34,250 bases of DNA from Comamonadaceae bacterium (GCA_947451565.1 CANFZT010000006.1:1-34250), one strand, 5' to 3'. Positions 7,053 through 15,830 are shown, counted from the first letter of the stretch. The notes: generated from the sequence alone by a model not told the origin. Numbers and translations: made by a program.

Positions 7053-8327
7053 ATGATGAATCGTCGAGGAAATTTGAAAGCTTTGGCCGCCGCTGCCGCG
7101 CTGTCGGTCGGGTCGTTTGTGATGGCGCCCCAAGCGCTGGCTGCCGATACCATCAAAGTGGGCGTGCTGCACAGCTTGTCTGGCACCATGGCGATTTCTG
7201 AGACCGTGTTGAAAGACACCGTGCTCATGGCCATTGACGAAATCAACGCCAAGGGCGGCGTGTTGGGCAAAAAGCTCGAACCCGTGGTGGTCGACCCCGC
7301 TTCCAACTGGCCTTTGTTTGCTGAGAAAACCAAGCAGTTGCTCGGCCAAGACAAAGTGGCCGTCATGTTCGGTTGCTGGACCTCGGTGTCGCGCAAGTCG
7401 GTGTTGCCTGTGGTGGAAGAAATGAACGGTTTGCTGTTCTACCCCGTGCAATACGAAGGTGAAGAGCTGTCTAAAAACGTGTTTTACACCGGCGCAGCGC
7501 CTAACCAACAAGCCATCCCTGCGGTGGACTACTTGATGAGCAAAGACGGCGGCGCTGCCAAGCGTTGGGTCTTGTTGGGCACCGACTATGTGTACCCACG
7601 CACCACCAACAAAATTTTGCGCGCTTACCTCAAGAGCAAGGGCGTGGCTGACAAAGATATCGACGAGAAGTACACACCGTTTGGTCACAGCGACTACCAA
7701 ACCATCGTGGCTGACATCAAGAAATTTTCTGCGGGCGGCAAAACTGCCGTGGTGTCCACCATCAACGGTGACTCCAACGTACCGTTTTACAAAGAACTGG
7801 GCAACGCTGGCTTGAAGGCCAAAGACGTGCCAGTCGTCGCCTTCTCCGTGGGTGAAGAAGAATTGCGTGGCGTGGATACCAAGCCTTTGGTGGGTCACTT
7901 GGCGGCATGGAACTACTTCATGTCCATCAAGAGCCCCGCCAATGATGAATTCATCAAGAAATGGGCGGCCTACGCCAAGGCCAAAGGCATCGCGGGTCAC
8001 AAAGACAAGCCTTTGACCAACGACCCGATGGAAGCGACTTACATCGGCATCAACATGTGGAAGCAAGCGGTTGAAAAAGCCAAGACCACCGATGTGGACG
8101 CGGTGATCAAAGCGATGGCGGGCCAAACCTTCAAGGCGCCAAGCGGCATCGTGAGCAAGATGGATGAAAAGAACCACCACTTGCACAAGTCGGTGTTCAT
8201 CGGCGAGATCAAGGCCGATGGCCAGTTCAATGTGGTTTGGAAAACACCAGGCCCTGTGAAGGCCAAGCCATGGAGCCCTTACATCGAAGGCAATGCTGCA
8301 AAGCCTGATGAGCCTGTGAAGAAGTAA
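7053..8327 (+). CDS. urtA: urea ABC transporter substrate-binding protein
   Basis: The periplasmic urea receptor of the UrtABCDE importer, in the Leu/Ile/Val-binding protein fold family. The 424-residue protein starts with a signal peptide (RR, then a hydrophobic stretch to about residue 30, ending ALAADTIKVG). The mature part has the UrtA-typical VGVLHSLSGTMAISE, WTSVSRKSVLPV, NGLLFYPVQYEGEE, and NDPMEATYIGINMW. It is the first gene of the plus-strand urt operon and has a good TTGGAGTG ribosome site; ATG at 7056 is an equivalent start. A strong intrinsic terminator lies directly after the gene, so UrtA should be made in excess over the membrane and ATPase components. Confidence 0.97.
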   Translation: MMNRRGNLKALAAAAALSVGSFVMAPQALAADTIKVGVLHSLSGTMAISETVLKDTVLMAIDEINAKGGVLGKKLEPVVVDPASNWPLFAEKTKQLLGQDKVAVMFGCWTSVSRKSVLPVVEEMNGLLFYPVQYEGEELSKNVFYTGAAPNQQAIPAVDYLMSKDGGAAKRWVLLGTDYVYPRTTNKILRAYLKSKGVADKDIDEKYTPFGHSDYQTIVADIKKFSAGGKTAVVSTINGDSNVPFYKELGNAGLKAKDVPVVAFSVGEEELRGVDTKPLVGHLAAWNYFMSIKSPANDEFIKKWAAYAKAKGIAGHKDKPLTNDPMEATYIGINMWKQAVEKAKTTDVDAVIKAMAGQTFKAPSGIVSKMDEKNHHLHKSVFIGEIKADGQFNVVWKTPGPVKAKPWSPYIEGNAAKPDEPVKK

Positions 8328-8351
8328 ACCTTTCTCCGAGGGATGAACTTG

Positions 8352-8378
8352 GGGGAGGGCTCTGCCCTCCCCTTTTTT
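8352..8378 (+). terminator. intrinsic terminator between urtA and urtB
   Basis: A perfect 9-bp GC-rich stem (GGGGAGGGC / GCCCTCCCC) with a TCT loop is followed directly by TTTTTT. It lies 24 bp after the urtA stop and just before the urtB start. It probably acts as a partial terminator that sets a high UrtA to UrtBCDE ratio. Confidence 0.85.
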
Positions 8379-8390
8379 ATGGGAATCTGG

Positions 8391-10004
8391 ATGACCTGTT
8401 TTTCTTTACCTGCCTGGATGCGTCAGCTCGCACTGCGCAGCACTTGTGCGCTGGCACTCGGCGTGTTCAGTCACGCCTCGGTGCAGGCACTGACCACGGA
8501 ACAAGCGCGCGCCCTCACCTTGGGCGACACCGATGCACGCGTGACCGCGCTGCAAAAAGCACTGGCCTCACCTGACGTACAAACCGCCGCCTTCTTGCAA
8601 GACATGGCCAATGATGCGGTGAAGGTCAACGGCACGCAAGTGCTGGTGGTACGCGATGGCAAAGCCGTTGACCCTGTCAGCGGTGCAAACACGGACTTGC
8701 CGGATACCGCAGAAGACGTGATCAACAACAACCGCATGCGCGGGGAAATTGACGCCGCCTTGTCTGCCCTGCAACTGCTCAGCCCCGACGCCGCCTTGCG
8801 TTTGCAAGCGGCCAAATCGGTGCTGAAAGAACCTGATCCCACCAAACTCGCCATGCTGGAAAAAGCATTGACCAGCGAGATCAACGAGGACGTGAAAAAA
8901 CAAATGCTACTGGCGCGTGCAGCAATTTTGCTGAACAGCGACAACGCCGACGAGCGCTTTGCCTCAGCCAAAACTTTGGCCGACAGCCAAACGCCCGACA
9001 CCCAACTCTTGCTCAACCAACGTTTGAGCCAAGAGGAAGACAAAAAGGTTCGAGCTCAGCTGCAAACCTCACTGCTCACCATTCAAGCCGCATTGAGCTG
9101 GGGTGAAAAGCTCGGCGCCTTGTTCACAGGCATCAGCTTGGGTTCCATCTTGTTGTTGGTGGCCTTAGGTCTCGCCATCACCTACGGTTTGATGGGCGTC
9201 ATCAACATGGCGCACGGCGAGCTGATGATGATTGGCGCCTACGCCACCTACGTGGTGCAAGGTTTGTTTCGCCAGTATTTGCCCGGCATGTTTGACGCGT
9301 ATTTGCTGGTGGCCGTGCCTGCCTCGTTCCTCGCTGCGGCCCTGGTGGGTGCGGTGCTAGAGCGCCTGGTGTTGCGCCACTTGTATGGCCGCCCCCTCGA
9401 AACATTGCTGGCCACCTGGGGCATTAGCCTCGTGCTGATGCAAGGCGTGCGCAGTATTTTTGGGGCGCAAAACGTGGGCGTTGAAAACCCCTCCTGGATG
9501 AGCGGAGGCGTGCAGCTGCTGGCCAACCTTTCGCTGCCCTACAACCGTTTGGTCATCATTGGCTTTGCCTTGTTTGTGTTGGTGGGCATGACGCTGTTGA
9601 TCAGCCAAACACGTTTGGGTTTGTTCGTGCGCGGCGTCACCCAAAACCGTCCGATGGCTTCGGCCTTGGGCGTGAACACCGCACGCATTGACACCTATGC
9701 GTTCTCACTCGGCTGCGGCATTGCAGGCCTGGCCGGTTGTGCCCTCAGCCAAATTGGCAACGTGGGACCAGACCTTGGCCAAAGTTACATCGTCGACGCC
9801 TTCATGGTGGTGGTGCTAGGTGGCGTGGGCCAATTGGCAGGCACGGTGTACGCCGCGATGGGTTTGGGATTGATGAACAAATTGCTCGAAGGTGTGGCCG
9901 GTGCTGTGCTGGCCAAGATTGCGGTGTTGGTGTTCATCATCGTGTTCATCCAAAAACGTCCCCAAGGCATCTTTGCCATGAAAGGCCGCAGCGCGGAGGC
10001 ATGA
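8391..10004 (+). CDS. urtB: urea ABC transporter permease UrtB
   Basis: One of two inner-membrane permeases of the urea importer (LivH-like). An N-terminal signal-like segment (ending SHASVQA) is followed by about 215 residues of soluble, Ala/Leu-rich helical repeat sequence, the extra periplasmic domain typical of UrtB. The permease domain then starts near GISLGSILLLVALGLAITYGLMGVINMAHGELMMIGAY and runs to the C-terminal IVFIQKRPQGIFAMKG. The frame is open from 8343, but the first 12 codons there encode the terminator hairpin. I prefer ATG 8391 (537 aa), which has GGGAA 5 bases upstream; 8379 and 8418 are alternatives. Confidence 0.95.
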   Translation: MTCFSLPAWMRQLALRSTCALALGVFSHASVQALTTEQARALTLGDTDARVTALQKALASPDVQTAAFLQDMANDAVKVNGTQVLVVRDGKAVDPVSGANTDLPDTAEDVINNNRMRGEIDAALSALQLLSPDAALRLQAAKSVLKEPDPTKLAMLEKALTSEINEDVKKQMLLARAAILLNSDNADERFASAKTLADSQTPDTQLLLNQRLSQEEDKKVRAQLQTSLLTIQAALSWGEKLGALFTGISLGSILLLVALGLAITYGLMGVINMAHGELMMIGAYATYVVQGLFRQYLPGMFDAYLLVAVPASFLAAALVGAVLERLVLRHLYGRPLETLLATWGISLVLMQGVRSIFGAQNVGVENPSWMSGGVQLLANLSLPYNRLVIIGFALFVLVGMTLLISQTRLGLFVRGVTQNRPMASALGVNTARIDTYAFSLGCGIAGLAGCALSQIGNVGPDLGQSYIVDAFMVVVLGGVGQLAGTVYAAMGLGLMNKLLEGVAGAVLAKIAVLVFIIVFIQKRPQGIFAMKGRSAEA

Positions 10005-10005
10005 C

Positions 10006-11139
10006 ATGACCACACACAACTCTTCTTCGCTCCAACTGCCAGAGCCGCCCGCTTTGTTAGGCCCGAAAGCTTGGATGCTTTTTTTGGCAGCGTTCATCAC
10101 CGTGTGCGCCGTTGTGCCTGTGCTCAACCTGTGGGTACCCGCAGGCAGCGTGTTCCACATGAGCGACTACGCCGTGGCCTTGGTGGGCAAGATCATGTGC
10201 TATGCCATCTGCGCTTTGGCGATGGATTTGATTTGGGGCTACACCGGTATCTTGTCGCTGGGCCACGGTTTGTTCTTTGCGCTGGGTGGCTATGTGATGG
10301 GCATGTACCTCATGCGCCAGATCGGCACCGACGGCAACTACAAAAGCAACTTGCCAGACTTCATGGTGTTTCTCGATTGGAAAACCTTGCCTTGGCATTG
10401 GACGTTCAGCGACAGCTTCCTTGCCACGCTGTTGCTCATCGTGTTGGTGCCCGGTGTGTTGGCCTTGGTATTTGGCTACTTCGCGTTTCGCTCGCGCATC
10501 AAGGGCGTGTACTTCTCCATCATCACGCAGGCCATGACGTTTGCCGCCATGCTGCTGTTCTTTCGTAACGAAACGGGCTTTGGTGGCAACAACGGCTTCA
10601 CAGACTTCAAACGCATCTTGGACTTGCCCATTGCCACCCCCGCCATGCGCATGACCTTGTTTGTGCTGACGGGCTGGGCGCTGTTGATGAGCTTTTTGTT
10701 TGCCCGCTGGTTGGTACAAAGCAAGTTTGGCCGCGTCCTGCAAGCCATTCGCGACGCAGAAAGCCGCGTGATGTTTTCGGGCTACTCACCCCTGCCCTAC
10801 AAGCTGACCATCTGGGTCATCTCTGCGGTGATGTGCGGCATTGCCGGCGCTTTGTATGTGCCACAAGTGGGCATCATCAACCCCAGCGAAATGAGCCCTG
10901 CCAACTCGATTGAGATGGCGGTGTGGGCCGCTGTGGGTGGCCGTGCGTCGCTGATTGGTCCCATCGTCGGTGCGTTCTTGGTCAACGGCATGAAGAGCTG
11001 GTTGACCGTGACGGCACCTGAGTTTTGGTTGTATTTCTTAGGTGCTTTGTTCATCGGCGTGACGCTCTACATGCCGCAAGGCGTGGTGGGCTTGCTACAA
11101 AAACTCAGCACCAAGCCAAAAGCAGAGGAGCGCGTATGA
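10006..11139 (+). CDS. urtC: urea ABC transporter permease UrtC
   Basis: The second permease of the urea importer (LivM-like, 377 aa). Its signatures are MCYAICALAMDLIWGYTGILSLGHGLFFALGGYVMGMYLM at about residues 65-104, SRIKGVYFSIITQAMTFA, the cytoplasmic coupling segment FGRVLQAIRDAESRVMFSGY, and the conserved C-terminal YMPQGVVGLL. About ten hydrophobic helices are visible. The start is one base after the urtB stop, with GGAGG just upstream, so translation is likely coupled. It also overlaps urtD by 4 bp. Confidence 0.96.
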   Translation: MTTHNSSSLQLPEPPALLGPKAWMLFLAAFITVCAVVPVLNLWVPAGSVFHMSDYAVALVGKIMCYAICALAMDLIWGYTGILSLGHGLFFALGGYVMGMYLMRQIGTDGNYKSNLPDFMVFLDWKTLPWHWTFSDSFLATLLLIVLVPGVLALVFGYFAFRSRIKGVYFSIITQAMTFAAMLLFFRNETGFGGNNGFTDFKRILDLPIATPAMRMTLFVLTGWALLMSFLFARWLVQSKFGRVLQAIRDAESRVMFSGYSPLPYKLTIWVISAVMCGIAGALYVPQVGIINPSEMSPANSIEMAVWAAVGGRASLIGPIVGAFLVNGMKSWLTVTAPEFWLYFLGALFIGVTLYMPQGVVGLLQKLSTKPKAEERV

Positions 11140-12008
11140 CCCCCGATCTGTTTGAAGAAGGCACCGAGCGCTTAGCCACACACCAGGCGCGCGTGATCAC
11201 AGAGGTGAACTCCGGCGACCGCAGCGCGGGCTTTGGTCGGGTGCATGAACCTGGCAGCTTAGACCTGGCACATGGCCGCATCTTGTACTTAGAAGATGTG
11301 CATGTGAGCTTCGATGGTTTCAAAGCCATCAATGGTTTGTCACTCGACATTGCACCGGGCGAGTTACGCTGCATCATCGGGCCTAACGGCGCGGGTAAGA
11401 CCACGATGATGGACATCATCACCGGCAAAACCAAGCCGGATTCAGGTGACGTATTTTTTGGCAGCACCATCAACTTGCTGCGCCACAACGAGCCCGAAAT
11501 TGCACAACTGGGCATTGGTCGCAAATTTCAAAAGCCCACGGTGTTTGAACACCTGAGCGTGTTTGAAAATTTGGAGCTGGCTTTGAAAACCCACAAAGGC
11601 GTGGCACCCTCGATGTTCTTCAAACTCAACGGCACGCAACGCGACCGCTTGAGCGACGTGCTGCACACCATTCACTTGGAAGACAGCGTGACGCGCCAAG
11701 CTGGCAACCTCAGCCATGGCCAAAAGCAGTGGCTGGAGATTGGCATGTTGCTCATGCAAGACCCCAAGCTCTTGCTGCTCGACGAGCCGGTGGCCGGCAT
11801 GACCGACTTTGAGACCGAACGCACGGCCGAACTTTTCTTGACCCTCAAAGGCAAACACTCGCTGATGGTGGTGGAGCATGACATGAGCTTCATCAACACC
11901 ATCTCCGACATCGTCACCGTGCTGTGCGACGGCTCGGTGTTGGCACAAGGCACGCTCGCGCAAGTGCAAGCCGACGAGCGCGTGATTGAGGTGTATCTGG
12001 GCCGCTAA
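11136..12008 (+). CDS. urtD: urea ABC transporter ATPase UrtD
   Basis: One of two ATPase subunits energising urea uptake (LivG-like). The 290-residue protein has an N-terminal extension of about 45 residues before the ABC domain. It then shows Walker A GPNGAGKTT, the Q-loop region FQKPTVFEHLSVFENL, an ABC signature LSHGQKQWLEIG (SHGQ instead of SGGQ, usual for UrtD), Walker B LLLLDEPVAGM, and the switch His in VVEHDM. The ATG at 11136 overlaps the urtC stop (ATGA) and has AGAGGAG upstream. In-frame sequence further upstream lies inside urtC and is not used. Confidence 0.96.
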   Translation: MTPDLFEEGTERLATHQARVITEVNSGDRSAGFGRVHEPGSLDLAHGRILYLEDVHVSFDGFKAINGLSLDIAPGELRCIIGPNGAGKTTMMDIITGKTKPDSGDVFFGSTINLLRHNEPEIAQLGIGRKFQKPTVFEHLSVFENLELALKTHKGVAPSMFFKLNGTQRDRLSDVLHTIHLEDSVTRQAGNLSHGQKQWLEIGMLLMQDPKLLLLDEPVAGMTDFETERTAELFLTLKGKHSLMVVEHDMSFINTISDIVTVLCDGSVLAQGTLAQVQADERVIEVYLGR

Positions 12009-12022
12009 CTCTGACGTTCACT

Positions 12023-12748
12023 ATGCACACACACGACATGCCTTTAGATATGCCATTACTCCAAGCCTCTCACATCAACCAGTTTTATGGTGGCTCGCAC
12101 ATCCTGCGCAATGTGAGCTTTGAAGCCAACTTAGGCCGCATCACCGTGCTACTCGGTCGCAACGGCGTGGGCAAAACCACCTTGCTTAAATCACTCATGG
12201 GCGCCGTGCCCATTCGTGATGGCAACATCACCTTTAACGGCGAATCCATCGAACGCGCCGCACCCTACGAGCGCGCGCGCGCAGGCATTGGCTACGTCCC
12301 ACAAGGACGCGAAATCTTTGCGCGCCTCACAGTGGAAGACAACTTGCGCATGGGCCTGGCCACACAACCTGCAGGCACAGACATTCCTGCGGAGTTGTTT
12401 GAACTGTTTCCCGTGTTGAAGCAAATGCTGCATCGCCGTGGCGGCGATTTGTCAGGCGGTCAACAACAACAACTCGCCATTGCCCGGGCATTGGCCTCAG
12501 GCCCTAAGTTGTTGGTGCTAGATGAACCGACAGAAGGCATTCAGCCGAGCATCATCAAAGACATTGGTCGTGTGATTCGCATGTTGGCCAGCCGTGGCGA
12601 CATGGCCATCTTGCTATGCGAGCAGTATTACGACTTTGCAGAAGAATTGGCAGACGACTACTTGGTGATGGAGCGGGGTGAGGTGATTGCGCGTGGCTTG
12701 GGCTCTGACATGCAACGCAACAACGTTCGTCAATTGGTCGCCATCTAA
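12023..12748 (+). CDS. urtE: urea ABC transporter ATPase UrtE
   Basis: The second ATPase subunit of the urea importer (LivF-like, 241 aa). The motifs are NQFYGGSHILRNVSF, Walker A GRNGVGKTT, signature LSGGQQQQLAIARALAS, Walker B LLVLDEPTEGIQPSI, and the switch segment ILLCEQYYDFA, in which Gln follows Glu where other ABC proteins have His; this is usual in LivF/UrtE proteins. The start has an in-frame ATG at 12023 and others 5 and 9 codons later; the conserved part begins near LLQASHINQFYGG. It ends 32 bp from the convergent ureD stop. Confidence 0.96.
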   Translation: MHTHDMPLDMPLLQASHINQFYGGSHILRNVSFEANLGRITVLLGRNGVGKTTLLKSLMGAVPIRDGNITFNGESIERAAPYERARAGIGYVPQGREIFARLTVEDNLRMGLATQPAGTDIPAELFELFPVLKQMLHRRGGDLSGGQQQQLAIARALASGPKLLVLDEPTEGIQPSIIKDIGRVIRMLASRGDMAILLCEQYYDFAEELADDYLVMERGEVIARGLGSDMQRNNVRQLVAI

Positions 12749-12755
12749 AAAGCAG

Positions 12756-12774
12756 GCTGCAGTCTGGGTGCAGC
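12756..12774. terminator. weak hairpin between convergent urtE and ureD
   Basis: A 6-bp stem (GCTGCA / TGCAGC) with a 7-base loop. On the minus strand a TTTTT run follows four bases after the stem, so it could terminate ureD. On the plus strand it is followed by A residues, not T, so it should not stop urtE transcription. Confidence 0.4.
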
Positions 12775-12780
12775 AAAAAA

Positions 12781-13614
12781 CTACATCGACCAAATACGCG
12801 GCGGCACATCCGACATGCCCCACATGCCGCGTCGCCACGAAGCCCAAACCCCACGCAACAACGTCTGCGCAGGCTCCACCAACGGCGACAACGTGCGCAA
12901 CACCACAATCCGCGGATGCGGTGACGTCACCCCCGCCACCAAGCCCGCAGGTGCCGCCTGCGTCAACTCACGCGCCAACGACAAAGCCAAATCGCGACGC
13001 TCACGCGGCAAATCTGCGCCACACGCAAACACCAAGGTCGCCATACAGCGATGCTTGGCCAACCCCAAGGGGCCATCCATCAAGCGTGCATCTTGGGCGT
13101 CAAGTAACCCGCGCTCCAGCCACACACCCGTCACTTCCATGTGCTGCTGCAACTGACCATGCTCGAACGGCAAGTTGGCATTCGGTAGGCCGAGGGCGGT
13201 GATATCCCACGCCATCATCTCTGCCTTGGGCGCTAGGTCGAACACGGCCTGGTTCAAACCGTGACAACCGTTGTACGCAATGGTTTCTAGCGGCAGCCAC
13301 TCTAGACGGGCACCGCCGCCCACATAGGCTTTCACCTGTTGCGTGGCGAGACCTTGCTCGCTTCTGTAAAAACGTGTCGCGCCAGGGGTGGTGAGCAGCG
13401 CGTGTGTGTCAGCCCCTAAGTGCAACTGAATGTCCAGCAAGTCGCCGCCCACCAAACCGCTGGGTGGATGCACCAGCACGTTGTGGCACACGGCGTTGCC
13501 TTCGGGGTAAAGGCTTTGCAACACGCGCAGCGGGCCAACGTGCTCGAACTTCGCCACGGTGCGCTCAGCAGCACGGGCGTAGTCGAGTTTGAGATGCGCT
13601 TGCCAACCGCTCAT
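12781..13614 (-). CDS. ureD: urease accessory protein UreD (UreH)
   Basis: The scaffold protein that binds apo-urease and with UreF and UreG forms the nickel-insertion complex. The 277-residue sequence has hallmark segments: GPLRVLQSLYPEGNAVCHNVLVHPPSGLVGGDLLDIQLHL, TTPGATRFYRS, LEWLPLETIAYNGC, and the C-terminal VVLRTLSPLVEPAQTLLRGVWASWR. I chose ATG 13614 because it begins MSGWQAHLKLDYA, the usual UreD start; the open frame upstream (to 13932) has no family character and covers the divergent receptor gene. ureD is normally next to ureA. Here it is split from the other ure genes by the whole urt operon and has its own promoter region. Confidence 0.96.
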   Translation of the reverse strand: MSGWQAHLKLDYARAAERTVAKFEHVGPLRVLQSLYPEGNAVCHNVLVHPPSGLVGGDLLDIQLHLGADTHALLTTPGATRFYRSEQGLATQQVKAYVGGGARLEWLPLETIAYNGCHGLNQAVFDLAPKAEMMAWDITALGLPNANLPFEHGQLQQHMEVTGVWLERGLLDAQDARLMDGPLGLAKHRCMATLVFACGADLPRERRDLALSLARELTQAAPAGLVAGVTSPHPRIVVLRTLSPLVEPAQTLLRGVWASWRRGMWGMSDVPPRIWSM

Positions 13615-13667
13615 GTTTGCCTTGTTTTGGTGCTTTAAAGGAGATTCAGAGAATAAATGGTGCGAGG

Positions 13668-13684
13668 CGCACAAAACTAGTGCA
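13668..13684. promoter_or_regulatory. NtrC-like site upstream of the TonB receptor
   Basis: CGCACAAAACTAGTGCA has a perfect GCAC-N7-GTGC core, the heart of the NtrC palindrome. Its centre is about 72 bp upstream of the start predicted from the sigma-54-like element at 13723-13737. It lies in the ureD/receptor divergent gap and could serve either gene. Confidence 0.4.
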
Positions 13685-13722
13685 AGTCTGCTCGACGTTT
13701 GCACAGTTAAGGGGGGCCTTAC

Positions 13723-13737
13723 TGGCGCACCAATTGC
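13723..13737 (+). promoter_or_regulatory. candidate sigma-54 promoter of the TonB receptor
   Basis: TGGCGC-ACCAA-TTGC matches TGGCAC-N5-TTGC with one change (A to G); the invariant GG and GC are present. The predicted start site (~13749) falls only about 3 bases before the likely ATG at 13752, which weakens the case or implies a leaderless message. Confidence 0.4.
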
Positions 13738-13751
13738 TAGGTCTATGCGTG

Positions 13752-15812
13752 ATGCCTGTTCTCTCTTCGTCCTCTCTGTGCGCAACCGGCGCGATTGCGT
13801 TACAGCTATGCCTTGCAGGCTTCGTGCCAGCGGCACGGGCTGATGGCCTTGATGGGCATCTGCTTGCTCATACCGAAATGCCCGAGATTGAAATTCACAG
13901 TGAATCCGATACAGCGGATCACAACAGCGCATCCGAAGGCCGCATCCGTGCGCAACGGATCGTCCAGCAAGCCCTACTTCGTCCTGCCGATGTACTAGAA
14001 AACATTCCAGGCATGGTTGTCACACAGCATTCGGGCGATGGCAAAGCCAACCAGTATTTTTTGCGCGGCGTGAACCTAGACCACGGCACAGACTTCGCCA
14101 GCACCATCAACGGTGTGCCCGTGAACCTGCCCACTCACGCACACGGGCAGGGTTACAGCGATTTGAATTTTTTAATGCCAGAGTTGGTGCAACGTGTGGA
14201 CTACCGCAAAGGTCCCTATGCAGCGCAAGACGGTGATTTTTCTTCGGCGGGATCGGCCCACTTTGTATACCGCAAGCACGTCGATCGTCCTTTCAGCCAC
14301 TTCACATGGGGGCAGCGGGGTTACGTGCGTGGCATGGCCGCTGACTCGCGCAGCGTAGGGGAAGGCCTGGTGCTACTCACCGCCGTCGAGCGCGCGAACA
14401 ACGATGGCCCGTGGACCGTGCCCGAAGGACTACGCAAAACCAACGCGCTACTCACCCTGAGTGGGGGCAGTCCAGAACAAGGCTGGTCCACCAGCGTCTC
14501 GCTGTACCGCGCGCAATGGACAGCCACTGACCAAGTGCCTCAACGTCTGCTGGACCAAGGCAACTACCAAGGCCAAGCTTTTGGCCGCTTTGATTCGCTA
14601 GATCCCAGCGATGGCGGCCACACCCATCGCAACAGCGTGTCAGGCGAATGGCACCACCACGACACGAATAACGTTCGCAAGCTAAGCTGGTACATCATGC
14701 AGTATGACCTTGATTTGTATTCCAACTTCACGTACCAAACCACACCTGCGGGCGACCAGTTTGCCCAGCGTGACAAGCGCACAGTGGTCGGAGCACATGC
14801 CTTGGCGTCGTGGACCGTGGGCCAGAACGAAACAAACCCCAGCACGAACACCGTAGGGCTGCAAGTACGACAAGACCACATTCAAGTCGGACTTGACCAA
14901 ACCACGCGTCGAGAAATCAGCAACCCTGTGAGCGCCGATGAAGTAATGCAATCCTTGGTCGGCGTGTACGCAGAAACCAACACCGCTTGGTTGCCTCAGT
15001 TCCGAACCGTGGTGGGCATGCGCTTTGACCAATTCAACGCACGCACCGCCAACACGTTGGTGATGGGTCCTTCAACCACGCAACAAAGCCAACAACTTTC
15101 GCCAAAGTTCTCGGCCATTTGGGATGCGTTACACCACACTGAATTCTTCTTCAACGCAGGCCGAGGGTTTCACAGCAATGACGCCCGCAGCCAAGCAGGC
15201 CTCAGCCGTTCGCAAGGTGAAGAGCTAGGTCTGCGTACCCGTGCACTACCTCATGTGCAAAGCAGCCTCGCGCTTTGGCGCTTGAATTTCGGCGCCGACT
15301 TGCACTATGTCGGCGACGCAGGCACCACCGAAATAGGACGTCCCAGCCAACGCACCGGCCTAGAGCTGAACAACCGCTGGACACCCCAACGCCATATCAG
15401 CCTAGAAGCCAACTTGGCGTGGAGCCGTCCACGCTACACCGACCCCAGCGCCATGGGGAACGCAGTCCCCAATGCAGTACAAAAAGTGGCACAACTCCAT
15501 GCCACAGCGAGCCACATGGGCGCTTGGTCGTCCGCCTTAAATGTGCGCTACATCGGCTCAGCACCTTTGTTGGAAGACAACAGCATGCGCTCATCTGCCA
15601 ACATCAGCACGCAACTTCGCCTCTCGCGCCGCATGAGCCAAGATGTGACGGTATCGCTGGATGTGTTCAACCTCACGAACCGCAAAAACAACGACATTCA
15701 ATACGCCTACACCTCACGCCTAAGCGGCGAGCCTGTGGCGGGCGTGATCGACCACCACTTACACCCCGCCGAACCGCGCACTTTTCGTCTGGGTGCACGC
15801 GTGCAGTATTGA
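13752..15812 (+). CDS. TonB-dependent outer-membrane receptor, possibly nickel-specific
   Basis: A 686-residue outer-membrane, TonB-gated importer. It has a signal peptide (residues 1 to ~30, ending VPAARA) and a plug domain with the typical RPADVLENIPGMVVTQHSGDG, YFLRGVNLDHGTDFASTINGVPVN, and LVQRVDYRKGPYAAQDGDFSSAGSAHF. A 22-strand-type barrel follows, ending in an aromatic residue (RLGARVQY). The plug contains a His-rich stretch, LPTHAHGQGYSDLNFL. The ATG at 13752 was chosen because it starts the signal peptide; only a weak AGG precedes it. The ligand is not shown by sequence. Nickel is inferred from its position beside ureD and the shared nitrogen-control-like motifs. A siderophore or another metal complex is possible. 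Confidence 0.85.
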   Translation: MPVLSSSSLCATGAIALQLCLAGFVPAARADGLDGHLLAHTEMPEIEIHSESDTADHNSASEGRIRAQRIVQQALLRPADVLENIPGMVVTQHSGDGKANQYFLRGVNLDHGTDFASTINGVPVNLPTHAHGQGYSDLNFLMPELVQRVDYRKGPYAAQDGDFSSAGSAHFVYRKHVDRPFSHFTWGQRGYVRGMAADSRSVGEGLVLLTAVERANNDGPWTVPEGLRKTNALLTLSGGSPEQGWSTSVSLYRAQWTATDQVPQRLLDQGNYQGQAFGRFDSLDPSDGGHTHRNSVSGEWHHHDTNNVRKLSWYIMQYDLDLYSNFTYQTTPAGDQFAQRDKRTVVGAHALASWTVGQNETNPSTNTVGLQVRQDHIQVGLDQTTRREISNPVSADEVMQSLVGVYAETNTAWLPQFRTVVGMRFDQFNARTANTLVMGPSTTQQSQQLSPKFSAIWDALHHTEFFFNAGRGFHSNDARSQAGLSRSQGEELGLRTRALPHVQSSLALWRLNFGADLHYVGDAGTTEIGRPSQRTGLELNNRWTPQRHISLEANLAWSRPRYTDPSAMGNAVPNAVQKVAQLHATASHMGAWSSALNVRYIGSAPLLEDNSMRSSANISTQLRLSRRMSQDVTVSLDVFNLTNRKNNDIQYAYTSRLSGEPVAGVIDHHLHPAEPRTFRLGARVQY

Positions 15813-15830
15813 GCCGCCTACACTTGGCGG

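Noticed and set aside
6948-8186. A 412-codon open frame on the minus strand opposite urtA
   Set aside because: It is a GC-driven mirror of urtA: His/Val-rich composition, no family motif, and urtA itself is fully convincing on the other strand.
13615-13751. Cobalamin riboswitch before the TonB receptor
   Set aside because: The gap is only 137 bp, with no B12-box-like sequence; two short hairpins (around 13661 and 13681) lack conserved riboswitch features and T-tracts.
13617-13751. N-terminal extension of the TonB receptor from the ATG at 13617
   Set aside because: The added 45 residues have no signal-peptide or family character; the proper signal peptide begins at 13752, and the regulatory motifs lie in the extension.
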